Origin: Rhynchopus euleeides
Lineage: Eukaryota > Euglenozoa > Diplonemea > Diplonemida > Diplonemidae
Reading direction: 5' to 3'
Assembly (NCBI GenBank): GCA_963210315.1
Contig: OY723301.1
Span: forward strand, 62,001 to 126,000
DNA length: 64,000 bases
Numbering within the stretch: the stretch's first letter is position 1; each line of letters begins with the position of its first letter. The notes below the pieces were generated by a model, which made no database searches, was not told the origin of the DNA, and saw only the letters and a list, made by a program, of their open reading frames with translations. Position numbers and translations under genes: made by a program. Shown piece after piece: positions 45,578-57,256 of this stretch.

Positions 45578-46693
45578 TCAGTGGTCGTAGCAGTTGTCCT
45601 GGATCTGCTGCCACGCCACCCGGAAGTGCTTCGCAAACAGGGCCTTGTCATTCATGAACTCGCGCACAATCTTGCGCAGGCGCCTGTCGTGCCGCAGCAC
45701 CATGTCGATCGGCAGCATCACGAAGCGCAGACCGGGGCCTCCCTTGTACTGCAGGTCAGTCCCCCACATCCGGGCCGTGTACGGTCCCCAGGCCCCCCGC
45801 TCAAGGTTGTAAAAGTACTCGTTCCCGAACACGTGGTTGTCCGCCGTCCACTGCCCCTCGTTCCCGCTGATTTCCTTGTGCATCCCCCCCATGTTGTGGG
45901 CTCCGAGGAGGCTGACGATCTTGTACAACGCGTCCTTGTCGGTGTCCAGCGAGATCCCCAGCTCCCCAAACTTCTCAAACAGGTACTTCAGCGTGTCCCG
46001 GTGGGGGAACCAGTCCTCGTTGATGCGCTTTGTGGGCATCCGGGTGTTGTCTGCGACGCACTGCTCCGCCAGCTCCGACGCCTCGTAGTCGCGCCGCCCG
46101 GGCTTGAAGTGCAGCGACGGGCTCCCCATGTACTCGAGGGCTGTGTTCCCCGCCAGCTGGTACAGGTCTGCGTACGTCACGAAGGGGTGCGCCTTCTTCA
46201 CCTTCTCGAGTTTTTCCGCCGCCACGTCCAGCCCCTTGTTCTCCCCCAGGTTGTGTTCGGGACCGCCGGGCCGCAGGCACCCACCCGCACCACCGCCAAT
46301 CGGCTTCAGCGCAGGGTTGTACTGCGCCATCGAGTGCCACGCCATGCGCACCAGCAGCGGGCGGAAGGCGGCCTCCTCCTCCTCGAGCACCTCCACAATC
46401 GACTCCACCACAGGCTTGTACTCCTTAATCGCCTCCACCACGATCCCCTCCCCACAGGGTGTCAGGGGGCCTGTGGTGGGCGGGCTGCCGCCGCGGCCGC
46501 CGAAGATAGCCTTCCCGTACTTATCCCAGATGCTGCCAGGCGACTTCGACTTACCCCAGATGCCGCCCCAGATGCCGCCATGCGACTTCGACTTCGACTT
46601 CGACTTGCCCCAAGACGACTTGCCCTTGCCCCACAGAAACCCGTCGCACGTCCCTGCCATCACAACTAGGACAAGCAGTGTTGCCAGCTTCAT
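45578..46693 (-). CDS. P11: class I heme peroxidase, full 371 aa
   Basis: Full-length allele within the P10-P15 run; protein as P1. Confidence 0.88.
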   Translation of the reverse strand: MKLATLLVLVVMAGTCDGFLWGKGKSSWGKSKSKSKSHGGIWGGIWGKSKSPGSIWDKYGKAIFGGRGGSPPTTGPLTPCGEGIVVEAIKEYKPVVESIVEVLEEEEAAFRPLLVRMAWHSMAQYNPALKPIGGGAGGCLRPGGPEHNLGENKGLDVAAEKLEKVKKAHPFVTYADLYQLAGNTALEYMGSPSLHFKPGRRDYEASELAEQCVADNTRMPTKRINEDWFPHRDTLKYLFEKFGELGISLDTDKDALYKIVSLLGAHNMGGMHKEISGNEGQWTADNHVFGNEYFYNLERGAWGPYTARMWGTDLQYKGGPGLRFVMLPIDMVLRHDRRLRKIVREFMNDKALFAKHFRVAWQQIQDNCYDH

Positions 46694-46871
46694 GGTGCGG
46701 CCTGGGAGTGTGAAAGTACAAAAGGGTAAAACCTGCGGCGGGGGGCGTGGTGTGGTGTGGTGTGGTGGGGTGGGGTGTGGACGCACGTCATCCCTGAAAA
46801 CTTCACAGCAAAGCAATTCTATGAGGGGGATGCACCAACTTCTCAGAGATGTGTTGGGTGGGGGGGCAGCG

Positions 46872-47785
46872 CTTCGGCTCGGTTCGGTTCGCTTGTTTGC
46901 ATCTGCATCTCCGGCTCGTAGCTCACAGGGCCGTAGCTCGTCCCGATGAAGGGGGAAGAGGATAAACTGGAAAGCGAGGCTTTCCAAAAGCGCGTCAGCA
47001 AGTAACAATAAGGGCGTGTGGAATTGAGAGTGGAGAGTGGAGAGTGGAGAGTGGAAAAAGAACGGGGTTGTGTGCTGTCGGCAGCAAGCCGCCCAGCAAA
47101 ATATTGAATCGGTGAAGTTCCTCCGGGAACGACGCTTGCCCGTGGCGGGCGTAGCGCACAGGGTTTTGTTGGAAGGCGGCACTGCGACTGCCCAGCAGCC
47201 ACGGGGATGCACACAGAACCCACACACAGCGTCTGCAGATCACCACCCCGAGATCAGTCAAGGGTCAGCGAGCAGCAACACACAGCCGTGTGGGATCAGC
47301 GGTCGACGTTGACGAGTAATCCGTCCGTCCCGACCAGCACAGCCCGCAGGTGGGGCAGCAGCGCCCTTTTCCGTCTATCACACCTGAACGCCTCCCCTCT
47401 GCGAAGACCGGGTCGCCAGCCGTGGCTGAGATTCGTGGGGCCCACAAAAAAATCAGCGAACGGCAGTAGCAGCAACCACCAAAAAGCCAAAGAAGAAAAA
47501 TCTGGAAAACCAGTGCTTCCCCTTCCACACACACACACACGTTCGCATTTTTGTTTAGTGTAGGTCGCACCGAGCGAAGTCTGGTGCTACCTCCACACAC
47601 ACCACCCCGCATCCATATCCATGCCGCAACAGCAGAGAGCAGGGGAGGGGTGAGGGGGCACGGAACCTGCACTGCAGAGCGCGACTGACGTCACACTTGG
47701 CAGCGGTGACAAAATCACCACGAGGTCCAGAAAAAAATGATGTGGGGAGAAGAAACGAAGAAACGATAAAACGTGAAAGGTAAAA
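46872..47785 (-). repeat. Common block C18 (upstream of P11)
   Basis: 914 bp, A variant. Adjoins spacer D12. Confidence 0.9.
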
Positions 47786-48732
47786 GGTAAAAGGTAAAAG
47801 GGTGCAGCGCACGCCCATGAACCGCGGTGTGTGTTGGGTTATTTGGCGTTCCGCTCCACCGAGAGCTGTGTTCAATATTTGCAAGCGTCTGGTGCGAATA
47901 TGAGATTGATTTTCCGTGTTTCCGTGTTTCAGTTTTCACTTTTTCAGGTTTCACGTTTTCCTTCTTCAGTTGTGTGAGGTCATCGCCGAATTCGTGTCGC
48001 GTGCAAACATCCACCGCATGTGGCATGTTCTCGCGAAGGAATGCAATGCACAAGAAGAAGAAGGAAAAGCGCAAAATCACATCAACATGCTGCTGGGCTC
48101 TGCCAGAGCGCAGCAGCAGGAAACAAGAGTTACAGGATGACTATTTCCACTCCACCACGATCCTGCGGGCTACGGGGCCACGTACCAAGTGCAGGGGGTC
48201 ACAGGCGCCACCACACCGAGAGTGTCCGTCTTACTGGACACGGGCGGAGCGCGCGCGTGTGCCCCCAGTGCACCCAGCTGGGCCCCATGCCCACCCCCCA
48301 GGCCTCAGAAAAGAAAAGGGCACAAAAAGAGGGGGGGCCGCCACGCACCCCCACCCCCACCCATACCCATACCCATAATCCATATCCATGCGCGCCCATC
48401 AACTCGCTGCGTTTCGGCTGCAGGTTGAGAGGACACGCACGAGGAGGGAGGGGCACGAGGGGGGCAGAGAAGGCAGGCGGGCGGATGAAAAAAAATACAA
48501 AACTTCTTTTTTCGCCAACCCAAAACACACGGCACGGTGTGCACCCCATAGGAGGGGCATTGTGTGTCTGTGTCATGTGGCATGCTGGCGGATAGCGCAT
48601 GGCCGGTGGGCGCGCGCGCATGGAGGATGGTGTTTGTTGTTGAATGGTCGGGGACGCCGTCGCAGCAATTGAGGAACACGCTGCGTGCGCGGGCGGGCGG
48701 GGCCGCACATGAGATAGGGGGGGGGCAGACGA
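47786..48732 (-). other. Spacer D12, 3' of P12
   Basis: 947 bp, standard form. Confidence 0.7.
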
Positions 48733-49848
48733 TCAGTGGTCGTAGCAGTTGTCCTGGATCTGCTGCCACGCCACCCGGAAGTGCTTCGCAAACAGGGCCT
48801 TGTCATTCATGAACTCGCGCACAATCTTGCGCAGGCGCCTGTCGTGCCGCAGCACCATGTCGATCGGCAGCATCACGAAGCGCAGACCGGGGCCTCCCTT
48901 GTACTGCAGGTCAGTCCCCCACATCCGGGCCGTGTACGGTCCCCAGGCCCCCCGCTCAAGGTTGTAAAAGTACTCGTTCCCGAACACGTGGTTGTCCGCC
49001 GTCCACTGCCCCTCGTTCCCGCTGATTTCCTTGTGCATCCCCCCCATGTTGTGGGCTCCGAGGAGGCTGACGATCTTGTACAACGCGTCCTTGTCGGTGT
49101 CCAGCGAGATCCCCAGCTCCCCAAACTTCTCAAACAGGTACTTCAGCGTGTCCCGGTGGGGGAACCAGTCCTCGTTGATGCGCTTTGTGGGCATCCGGGT
49201 GTTGTCTGCGACGCACTGCTCCGCCAGCTCCGACGCCTCGTAGTCGCGCCGCCCGGGCTTGAAGTGCAGCGACGGGCTCCCCATGTACTCGAGGGCTGTG
49301 TTCCCCGCCAGCTGGTACAGGTCTGCGTACGTCACGAAGGGGTGCGCCTTCTTCACCTTCTCGAGTTTTTCCGCCGCCACGTCCAGCCCCTTGTTCTCCC
49401 CCAGGTTGTGTTCGGGACCGCCGGGCCGCAGGCACCCACCCGCACCACCGCCAATCGGCTTCAGCGCAGGGTTGTACTGCGCCATCGAGTGCCACGCCAT
49501 GCGCACCAGCAGCGGGCGGAAGGCGGCCTCCTCCTCCTCGAGCACCTCCACAATCGACTCCACCACAGGCTTGTACTCCTTAATCGCCTCCACCACGATC
49601 CCCTCCCCACAGGGTGTCAGGGGGCCTGTGGTGGGCGGGCTGCCGCCGCGGCCGCCGAAGATAGCCTTCCCGTACTTATCCCAGATGCTGCCAGGCGACT
49701 TCGACTTACCCCAGATGCCGCCCCAGATGCCGCCATGCGACTTCGACTTCGACTTCGACTTGCCCCAAGACGACTTGCCCTTGCCCCACAGAAACCCGTC
49801 GCACGTCCCTGCCATCACAACTAGGACAAGCAGTGTTGCCAGCTTCAT
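48733..49848 (-). CDS. P12: class I heme peroxidase, full 371 aa, altered leader
   Basis: Full-length coding allele. Its leader carries an 11-bp tandem duplication (GGACGCACGTC, about 49934-49955). This puts the far upstream Met (50393) out of frame with the peroxidase, so an N-terminally extended product is impossible here, while the signal-peptide start is unaffected. Confidence 0.88.
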   Translation of the reverse strand: MKLATLLVLVVMAGTCDGFLWGKGKSSWGKSKSKSKSHGGIWGGIWGKSKSPGSIWDKYGKAIFGGRGGSPPTTGPLTPCGEGIVVEAIKEYKPVVESIVEVLEEEEAAFRPLLVRMAWHSMAQYNPALKPIGGGAGGCLRPGGPEHNLGENKGLDVAAEKLEKVKKAHPFVTYADLYQLAGNTALEYMGSPSLHFKPGRRDYEASELAEQCVADNTRMPTKRINEDWFPHRDTLKYLFEKFGELGISLDTDKDALYKIVSLLGAHNMGGMHKEISGNEGQWTADNHVFGNEYFYNLERGAWGPYTARMWGTDLQYKGGPGLRFVMLPIDMVLRHDRRLRKIVREFMNDKALFAKHFRVAWQQIQDNCYDH

Positions 49849-50037
49849 GGTGCGGCCTGGGAGTGTGAAAGTACAAAAGGGTAAAACCTGCGGCGGGGGG
49901 CGTGGTGTGGTGTGGTGTGGTGGGGTGGGGTGTGGACGCACGTCGGACGCACGTCATCCCTGAAAACTTCACAGCAAAGCAATTCTATGAGGGGGATGCA
50001 CCAACTTCTCAGAGATGTGTTGGGTGGGGGGGCAGCG

Positions 50038-50951
50038 CTTCGGCTCGGTTCGGTTCGCTTGTTTGCATCTGCATCTCCGGCTCGTAGCTCACAGGGCCGT
50101 AGCTCGTCCCGATGAAGGGGGAAGAGGATAAACTGGAAAGCGAGGCTTTCCAAAAGCGCGTCAGCAAGTAACAATAAGGGCGTGTGGAATTGAGAGTGGA
50201 GAGTGGAGAGTGGAGAGTGGAAAAAGAACGGGGTTGTGTGCTGTCGGCAGCAAGCCGCCCAGCAAAATATTGAATCGGTGAAGTTCCTCCGGGAACGACG
50301 CTTGCCCGTGGCGGGCGTAGCGCACAGGGTTTTGTTGGAAGGCGGCACTGCGACTGCCCAGCAGCCACGGGGATGCACACAGAACCCACACACAGCGTCT
50401 GCAGATCACCACCCCGAGATCAGTCAAGGGTCAGCGAGCAGCAACACACAGCCGTGTGGGATCAGCGGTCGACGTTGACGAGTAATCCGTCCGTCCCGAC
50501 CAGCACAGCCCGCAGGTGGGGCAGCAGCGCCCTTTTCCGTCTATCACACCTGAACGCCTCCCCTCTGCGAAGACCGGGTCGCCAGCCGTGGCTGAGATTC
50601 GTGGGGCCCACAAAAAAATCAGCGAACGGCAGTAGCAGCAACCACCAAAAAGCCAAAGAAGAAAAATCTGGAAAACCAGTGCTTCCCCTTCCACACACAC
50701 ACACACGTTCGCCTTTTTGTTTAGTGTAGGTCGCACCGAGCGAAGTCTGGTGCTACCTCCACACACACCACCCCGCATCCATATCCATGCCGCAACAGCA
50801 GAGAGCAGGGGAGGGGTGAGGGGGCACGGAACCTGCACTGCAGAGCGCGACTGACGTCACACTTGGCAGCGGTGACAAAATCACCACGAGGTCCAGAAAA
50901 AAATGATGTGGGGAGAAGAAACGAAGAAACGATAAAACGTGAAAGGTAAAA
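50038..50951 (-). repeat. Common block C19 (upstream of P12)
   Basis: 914 bp, C variant. Adjoins spacer D13. Confidence 0.9.
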
Positions 50952-51898
50952 GGTAAAAGGTAAAAGGGTGCAGCGCACGCCCATGAACCGCGGTGTGTGT
51001 TGGGTTATTTGGCGTTCCGCTCCACCGAGAGCTGTGTTCAATATTTGCAAGCGTCTGGTGCGAATATGAGATTGATTTTCCGTGTTTCCGTGTTTCAGTT
51101 TTCACTTTTTCAGGTTTCACGTTTTCCTTCTTCAGTTGTGTGAGGTCATCGCCGAATTCGTGTCGCGTGCAAACATCCACCGCATGTGGCATGTTCTCGC
51201 GAAGGAATGCAATGCACAAGAAGAAGAAGGAAAAGCGCAAAATCACATCAACATGCTGCTGGGCTCTGCCAGAGCGCAGCAGCAGGAAACAAGAGTTACA
51301 GGATGACTATTTCCACTCCACCACGATCCTGCGGGCTACGGGGCCACGTACCAAGTGCAGGGGGTCACAGGCGCCACCACACCGAGAGTGTCCGTCTTAC
51401 TGGACACGGGCGGAGCGCGCGCGTGTGCCCCCAGTGCACCCAGCTGGGCCCCATGCCCACCCCCCAGGCCTCAGAAAAGAAAAGGGCACAAAAAGAGGGG
51501 GGGCCGCCACGCACCCCCACCCCCACCCATACCCATACCCATAATCCATATCCATGCGCGCCCATCAACTCGCTGCGTTTCGGCTGCAGGTTGAGAGGAC
51601 ACGCACGAGGAGGGAGGGGCACGAGGGGGGCAGAGAAGGCAGGCGGGCGGATGAAAAAAAATACAAAACTTCTTTTTTCGCCAACCCAAAACACACGGCA
51701 CGGTGTGCACCCCATAGGAGGGGCATTGTGTGTCTGTGTCATGTGGCATGCTGGCGGATAGCGCATGGCCGGTGGGCGCGCGCGCATGGAGGATGGTGTT
51801 TGTTGTTGAATGGTCGGGGACGCCGTCGCAGCAATTGAGGAACACGCTGCGTGCGCGGGCGGGCGGGGCCGCACATGAGATAGGGGGGGGGCAGACGA
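50952..51898 (-). other. Spacer D13, 3' of P13
   Basis: 947 bp, standard form. Confidence 0.7.
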
Positions 51899-53014
51899 TC
51901 AGTGGTCGTAGCAGTTGTCCTGGATCTGCTGCCACGCCACCCGGAAGTGCTTCGCAAACAGGGCCTTGTCATTCATGAACTCGCGCACAATCTTGCGCAG
52001 GCGCCTGTCGTGCCGCAGCACCATGTCGATCGGCAGCATCACGAAGCGCAGACCGGGGCCTCCCTTGTACTGCAGGTCAGTCCCCCACATCCGGGCCGTG
52101 TACGGTCCCCAGGCCCCCCGCTCAAGGTTGTAAAAGTACTCGTTCCCGAACACGTGGTTGTCCGCCGTCCACTGCCCCTCGTTCCCGCTGATTTCCTTGT
52201 GCATCCCCCCCATGTTGTGGGCTCCGAGGAGGCTGACGATCTTGTACAACGCGTCCTTGTCGGTGTCCAGCGAGATCCCCAGCTCCCCAAACTTCTCAAA
52301 CAGGTACTTCAGCGTGTCCCGGTGGGGGAACCAGTCCTCGTTGATGCGCTTTGTGGGCATCCGGGTGTTGTCTGCGACGCACTGCTCCGCCAGCTCCGAC
52401 GCCTCGTAGTCGCGCCGCCCGGGCTTGAAGTGCAGCGACGGGCTCCCCATGTACTCGAGGGCTGTGTTCCCCGCCAGCTGGTACAGGTCTGCGTACGTCA
52501 CGAAGGGGTGCGCCTTCTTCACCTTCTCGAGTTTTTCCGCCGCCACGTCCAGCCCCTTGTTCTCCCCCAGGTTGTGTTCGGGACCGCCGGGCCGCAGGCA
52601 CCCACCCGCACCACCGCCAATCGGCTTCAGCGCAGGGTTGTACTGCGCCATCGAGTGCCACGCCATGCGCACCAGCAGCGGGCGGAAGGCGGCCTCCTCC
52701 TCCTCGAGCACCTCCACAATCGACTCCACCACAGGCTTGTACTCCTTAATCGCCTCCACCACGATCCCCTCCCCACAGGGTGTCAGGGGGCCTGTGGTGG
52801 GCGGGCTGCCGCCGCGGCCGCCGAAGATAGCCTTCCCGTACTTATCCCAGATGCTGCCAGGCGACTTCGACTTACCCCAGATGCCGCCCCAGATGCCGCC
52901 ATGCGACTTCGACTTCGACTTCGACTTGCCCCAAGACGACTTGCCCTTGCCCCACAGAAACCCGTCGCACGTCCCTGCCATCACAACTAGGACAAGCAGT
53001 GTTGCCAGCTTCAT
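51899..53014 (-). CDS. P13: class I heme peroxidase, full 371 aa
   Basis: Full-length allele. The upstream block C20 has an extra heptamer, so a different upstream frame (Met at 53551) is joined to the gene, further evidence that the leader is not coding. Confidence 0.88.
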   Translation of the reverse strand: MKLATLLVLVVMAGTCDGFLWGKGKSSWGKSKSKSKSHGGIWGGIWGKSKSPGSIWDKYGKAIFGGRGGSPPTTGPLTPCGEGIVVEAIKEYKPVVESIVEVLEEEEAAFRPLLVRMAWHSMAQYNPALKPIGGGAGGCLRPGGPEHNLGENKGLDVAAEKLEKVKKAHPFVTYADLYQLAGNTALEYMGSPSLHFKPGRRDYEASELAEQCVADNTRMPTKRINEDWFPHRDTLKYLFEKFGELGISLDTDKDALYKIVSLLGAHNMGGMHKEISGNEGQWTADNHVFGNEYFYNLERGAWGPYTARMWGTDLQYKGGPGLRFVMLPIDMVLRHDRRLRKIVREFMNDKALFAKHFRVAWQQIQDNCYDH

Positions 53015-53192
53015 GGTGCGGCCTGGGAGTGTGAAAGTACAAAAGGGTAAAACCTGCGGCGGGGGGCGTGGTGTGGTGTGGTGTGGTGGGGTGGGGTGTG
53101 GACGCACGTCATCCCTGAAAACTTCACAGCAAAGCAATTCTATGAGGGGGATGCACCAACTTCTCAGAGATGTGTTGGGTGGGGGGGCAGCG

Positions 53193-54113
53193 CTTCGGCT
53201 CGGTTCGGTTCGCTTGTTTGCATCTGCATCTCCGGCTCGTAGCTCACAGGGCCGTAGCTCGTCCCGATGAAGGGGGAAGAGGATAAACTGGAAAGCGAGG
53301 CTTTCCAAAAGCGCGTCAGCAAGTAACAATAAGGGCGTGTGGAATTGAGAGTGGAGAGTGGAGAGTGGAGAGTGGAGAGTGGAAAAAGAACGGGGTTGTG
53401 TGCTGTCGGCAGCAAGCCGCCCAGCAAAATATTGAATCGGTGAAGTTCCTCCGGGAACGACGCTTGCCCGTGGCGGGCGTAGCGCACAGGGTTTTGTTGG
53501 AAGGCGGCACTGCGACTGCCCAGCAGCCACGGGGATGCACACAGAACCCACACACAGCGTCTGCAGATCACCACCCCGAGATCAGTCAAGGGTCAGCGAG
53601 CAGCAACACACAGCCGTGTGGGATCAGCGGTCGACGTTGACGAGTAATCCGTCCGTCCCGACCAGCACAGCCCGCAGGTGGGGCAGCAGCGCCCTTTTCC
53701 GTCTATCACACCTGAACGCCTCCCCTCTGCGAAGACCGGGTCGCCAGCCGTGGCTGAGATTCGTGGGGCCCACAAAAAAATCAGCGAACGGCAGTAGCAG
53801 CAACCACCAAAAAGCCAAAGAAGAAAAATCTGGAAAACCAGTGCTTCCCCTTCCACACACACACACACGTTCGCATTTTTGTTTAGTGTAGGTCGCACCG
53901 AGCGAAGTCTGGTGCTACCTCCACACACACCACCCCGCATCCATATCCATGCCGCAACAGCAGAGAGCAGGGGAGGGGTGAGGGGGCACGGAACCTGCAC
54001 TGCAGAGCGCGACTGACGTCACACTTGGCAGCGGTGACAAAATCACCACGAGGTCCAGAAAAAAATGATGTGGGGAGAAGAAACGAAGAAACGATAAAAC
54101 GTGAAAGGTAAAA
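53193..54113 (-). repeat. Common block C20 (upstream of P13)
   Basis: 921 bp; five GAGAGTG heptamers in place of four. A variant. Adjoins spacer D14. Confidence 0.9.
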
Positions 54114-55060
54114 GGTAAAAGGTAAAAGGGTGCAGCGCACGCCCATGAACCGCGGTGTGTGTTGGGTTATTTGGCGTTCCGCTCCACCGAGAGCTGTGTT
54201 CAATATTTGCAAGCGTCTGGTGCGAATATGAGATTGATTTTCCGTGTTTCCGTGTTTCAGTTTTCACTTTTTCAGGTTTCACGTTTTCCTTCTTCAGTTG
54301 TGTGAGGTCATCGCCGAATTCGTGTCGCGTGCAAACATCCACCGCATGTGGCATGTTCTCGCGAAGGAATGCAATGCACAAGAAGAAGAAGGAAAAGCGC
54401 AAAATCACATCAACATGCTGCTGGGCTCTGCCAGAGCGCAGCAGCAGGAAACAAGAGTTACAGGATGACTATTTCCACTCCACCACGATCCTGCGGGCTA
54501 CGGGGCCACGTACCAAGTGCAGGGGGTCACAGGCGCCACCACACCGAGAGTGTCCGTCTTACTGGACACGGGCGGAGCGCGCGCGTGTGCCCCCAGTGCA
54601 CCCAGCTGGGCCCCATGCCCACCCCCCAGGCCTCAGAAAAGAAAAGGGCACAAAAAGAGGGGGGGCCGCCACGCACCCCCACCCCCACCCATACCCATAC
54701 CCATAATCCATATCCATGCGCGCCCATCAACTCGCTGCGTTTCGGCTGCAGGTTGAGAGGACACGCACGAGGAGGGAGGGGCACGAGGGGGGCAGAGAAG
54801 GCAGGCGGGCGGATGAAAAAAAATACAAAACTTCTTTTTTCGCCAACCCAAAACACACGGCACGGTGTGCACCCCATAGGAGGGGCATTGTGTGTCTGTG
54901 TCATGTGGCATGCTGGCGGATAGCGCATGGCCGGTGGGCGCGCGCGCATGGAGGATGGTGTTTGTTGTTGAATGGTCGGGGACGCCGTCGCAGCAATTGA
55001 GGAACACGCTGCGTGCGCGGGCGGGCGGGGCCGCACATGAGATAGGGGGGGGGCAGACGA
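54114..55060 (-). other. Spacer D14, 3' of P14
   Basis: 947 bp, standard form. Confidence 0.7.
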
Positions 55061-56164
55061 TCAGTGGTCGTAGCAGTTGTCCTGGATCTGCTGCCACGCC
55101 ACCCGGAAGTGCTTCGCAAACAGGGCCTTGTCATTCATGAACTCGCGCACAATCTTGCGCAGGCGCCTGTCGTGCCGCAGCACCATGTCGATCGGCAGCA
55201 TCACGAAGCGCAGACCGGGGCCTCCCTTGTACTGCAGGTCAGTCCCCCACATCCGGGCCGTGTACGGTCCCCAGGCCCCCCGCTCAAGGTTGTAAAAGTA
55301 CTCGTTCCCGAACACGTGGTTGTCCGCCGTCCACTGCCCCTCGTTCCCGCTGATTTCCTTGTGCATCCCCCCCATGTTGTGGGCTCCGAGGAGGCTGACG
55401 ATCTTGTACAACGCGTCCTTGTCGGTGTCCAGCGAGATCCCCAGCTCCCCAAACTTCTCAAACAGGTACTTCAGCGTGTCCCGGTGGGGGAACCAGTCCT
55501 CGTTGATGCGCTTTGTGGGCATCCGGGTGTTGTCTGCGACGCACTGCTCCGCCAGCTCCGACGCCTCGTAGTCGCGCCGCCCGGGCTTGAAGTGCAGCGA
55601 CGGGCTCCCCATGTACTCGAGGGCTGTGTTCCCCGCCAGCTGGTACAGGTCTGCGTACGTCACGAAGGGGTGCGCCTTCTTCACCTTCTCGAGTTTTTCC
55701 GCCGCCACGTCCAGCCCCTTGTTCTCCCCCAGGTTGTGTTCGGGACCGCCGGGCCGCAGGCACCCACCCGCACCACCGCCAATCGGCTTCAGCGCAGGGT
55801 TGTACTGCGCCATCGAGTGCCACGCCATGCGCACCAGCAGCGGGCGGAAGGCGGCCTCCTCCTCCTCGAGCACCTCCACAATCGACTCCACCACAGGCTT
55901 GTACTCCTTAATCGCCTCCACCACGATCCCCTCCCCACAGGGTGTCAGGGGGCCTGTGGTGGGCGGGCTGCCGCCGCGGCCGCCGAAGATAGCCTTCCCG
56001 TACTTATCCCAGATGCTGCCAGGCGACTTCGACTTACCCCAGATGCCGCCATGCGACTTCGACTTCGACTTCGACTTGCCCCAAGACGACTTGCCCTTGC
56101 CCCACAGAAACCCGTCGCACGTCCCTGCCATCACAACTAGGACAAGCAGTGTTGCCAGCTTCAT
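55061..56164 (-). CDS. P14: class I heme peroxidase, 367-aa variant with one GGIW
   Basis: Single-GGIW allele, fourth example, lying between full-length P13 and P15. Its isolation from the other three points to gene conversion or segmental shuffling. Confidence 0.88.
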   Translation of the reverse strand: MKLATLLVLVVMAGTCDGFLWGKGKSSWGKSKSKSKSHGGIWGKSKSPGSIWDKYGKAIFGGRGGSPPTTGPLTPCGEGIVVEAIKEYKPVVESIVEVLEEEEAAFRPLLVRMAWHSMAQYNPALKPIGGGAGGCLRPGGPEHNLGENKGLDVAAEKLEKVKKAHPFVTYADLYQLAGNTALEYMGSPSLHFKPGRRDYEASELAEQCVADNTRMPTKRINEDWFPHRDTLKYLFEKFGELGISLDTDKDALYKIVSLLGAHNMGGMHKEISGNEGQWTADNHVFGNEYFYNLERGAWGPYTARMWGTDLQYKGGPGLRFVMLPIDMVLRHDRRLRKIVREFMNDKALFAKHFRVAWQQIQDNCYDH

Positions 56165-56342
56165 GGTGCGGCCTGGGAGTGTGAAAGTACAAAAGGGTAA
56201 AACCTGCGGCGGGGGGCGTGGTGTGGTGTGGTGTGGTGGGGTGGGGTGTGGACGCACGTCATCCCTGAAAACTTCACAGCAAAGCAATTCTATGAGGGGG
56301 ATGCACCAACTTCTCAGAGATGTGTTGGGTGGGGGGGCAGCG

Positions 56343-57256
56343 CTTCGGCTCGGTTCGGTTCGCTTGTTTGCATCTGCATCTCCGGCTCGTAGCTCACAGG
56401 GCCGTAGCTCGTCCCGATGAAGGGGGAAGAGGATAAACTGGAAAGCGAGGCTTTCCAAAAGCGCGTCAGCAAGTAACAATAAGGGCGTGTGGAATTGAGA
56501 GTGAAGAGTGGAGAGTGGAGAGTGGAAAAAGAACGGGGTTGTGTGCTGTCGGCAGCAAGCCGCCCAGCAAAATATTGAATCGGTGAAGTTCCTCCGGGAA
56601 CGACGCTTGCCCGTGGCGGGCGTAGCGCACAGGGTTTTGTTGGAAGGCGGCACTGCGACTGCCCAGCAGCCACGGGGATGCACACAGAACCCACACACAG
56701 CGTCTGCAGATCACCACCCCGAGATCAGTCAAGGGTCAGCGAGCAGCAACACACAGCCGTGTGGGATCAGCGGTCGACGTTGACGAGTAATCCGTCCGTC
56801 CCGACCAGCACAGCCCGCAGGTGGGGCAGCAGCGCCCTTTTCCGTCTATCACACCTGAACGCCTCCCCTCTGCGAAGACCGGGTCGCCAGCCGTGGCTGA
56901 GATTCGTGGGGCCCACAAAAAAATCAGCGAACGGCAGTAGCAGCAACCACCAAAAAGCCAAAGAAGAAAAATCTGGAAAACCAGTGCTTCCCCTTCCACA
57001 CACACACACACGTTCGCCTTTTTGTTTAGTGTAGGTCGCACCGAGCGAAGTCTGGTGCTACCTCCACACACACCACCCCGCATCCATATCCATGCCGCAA
57101 CAGCAGAGAGCAGGGGAGGGGTGAGGGGGCACGGAACCTGCACTGCAGAGCGCGACTGACGTCACACTTGGCAGCGGTGACAAAATCACCACGAGGTCCA
57201 GAAAAAAATGATGTGGGGAGAAGAAACGAAGAAACGATAAAACGTGAAAGGTAAAA
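56343..57256 (-). repeat. Common block C21 (upstream of P14)
   Basis: 914 bp, C variant. A private G-to-A change breaks the heptamer tandem near 56504. Confidence 0.9.
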
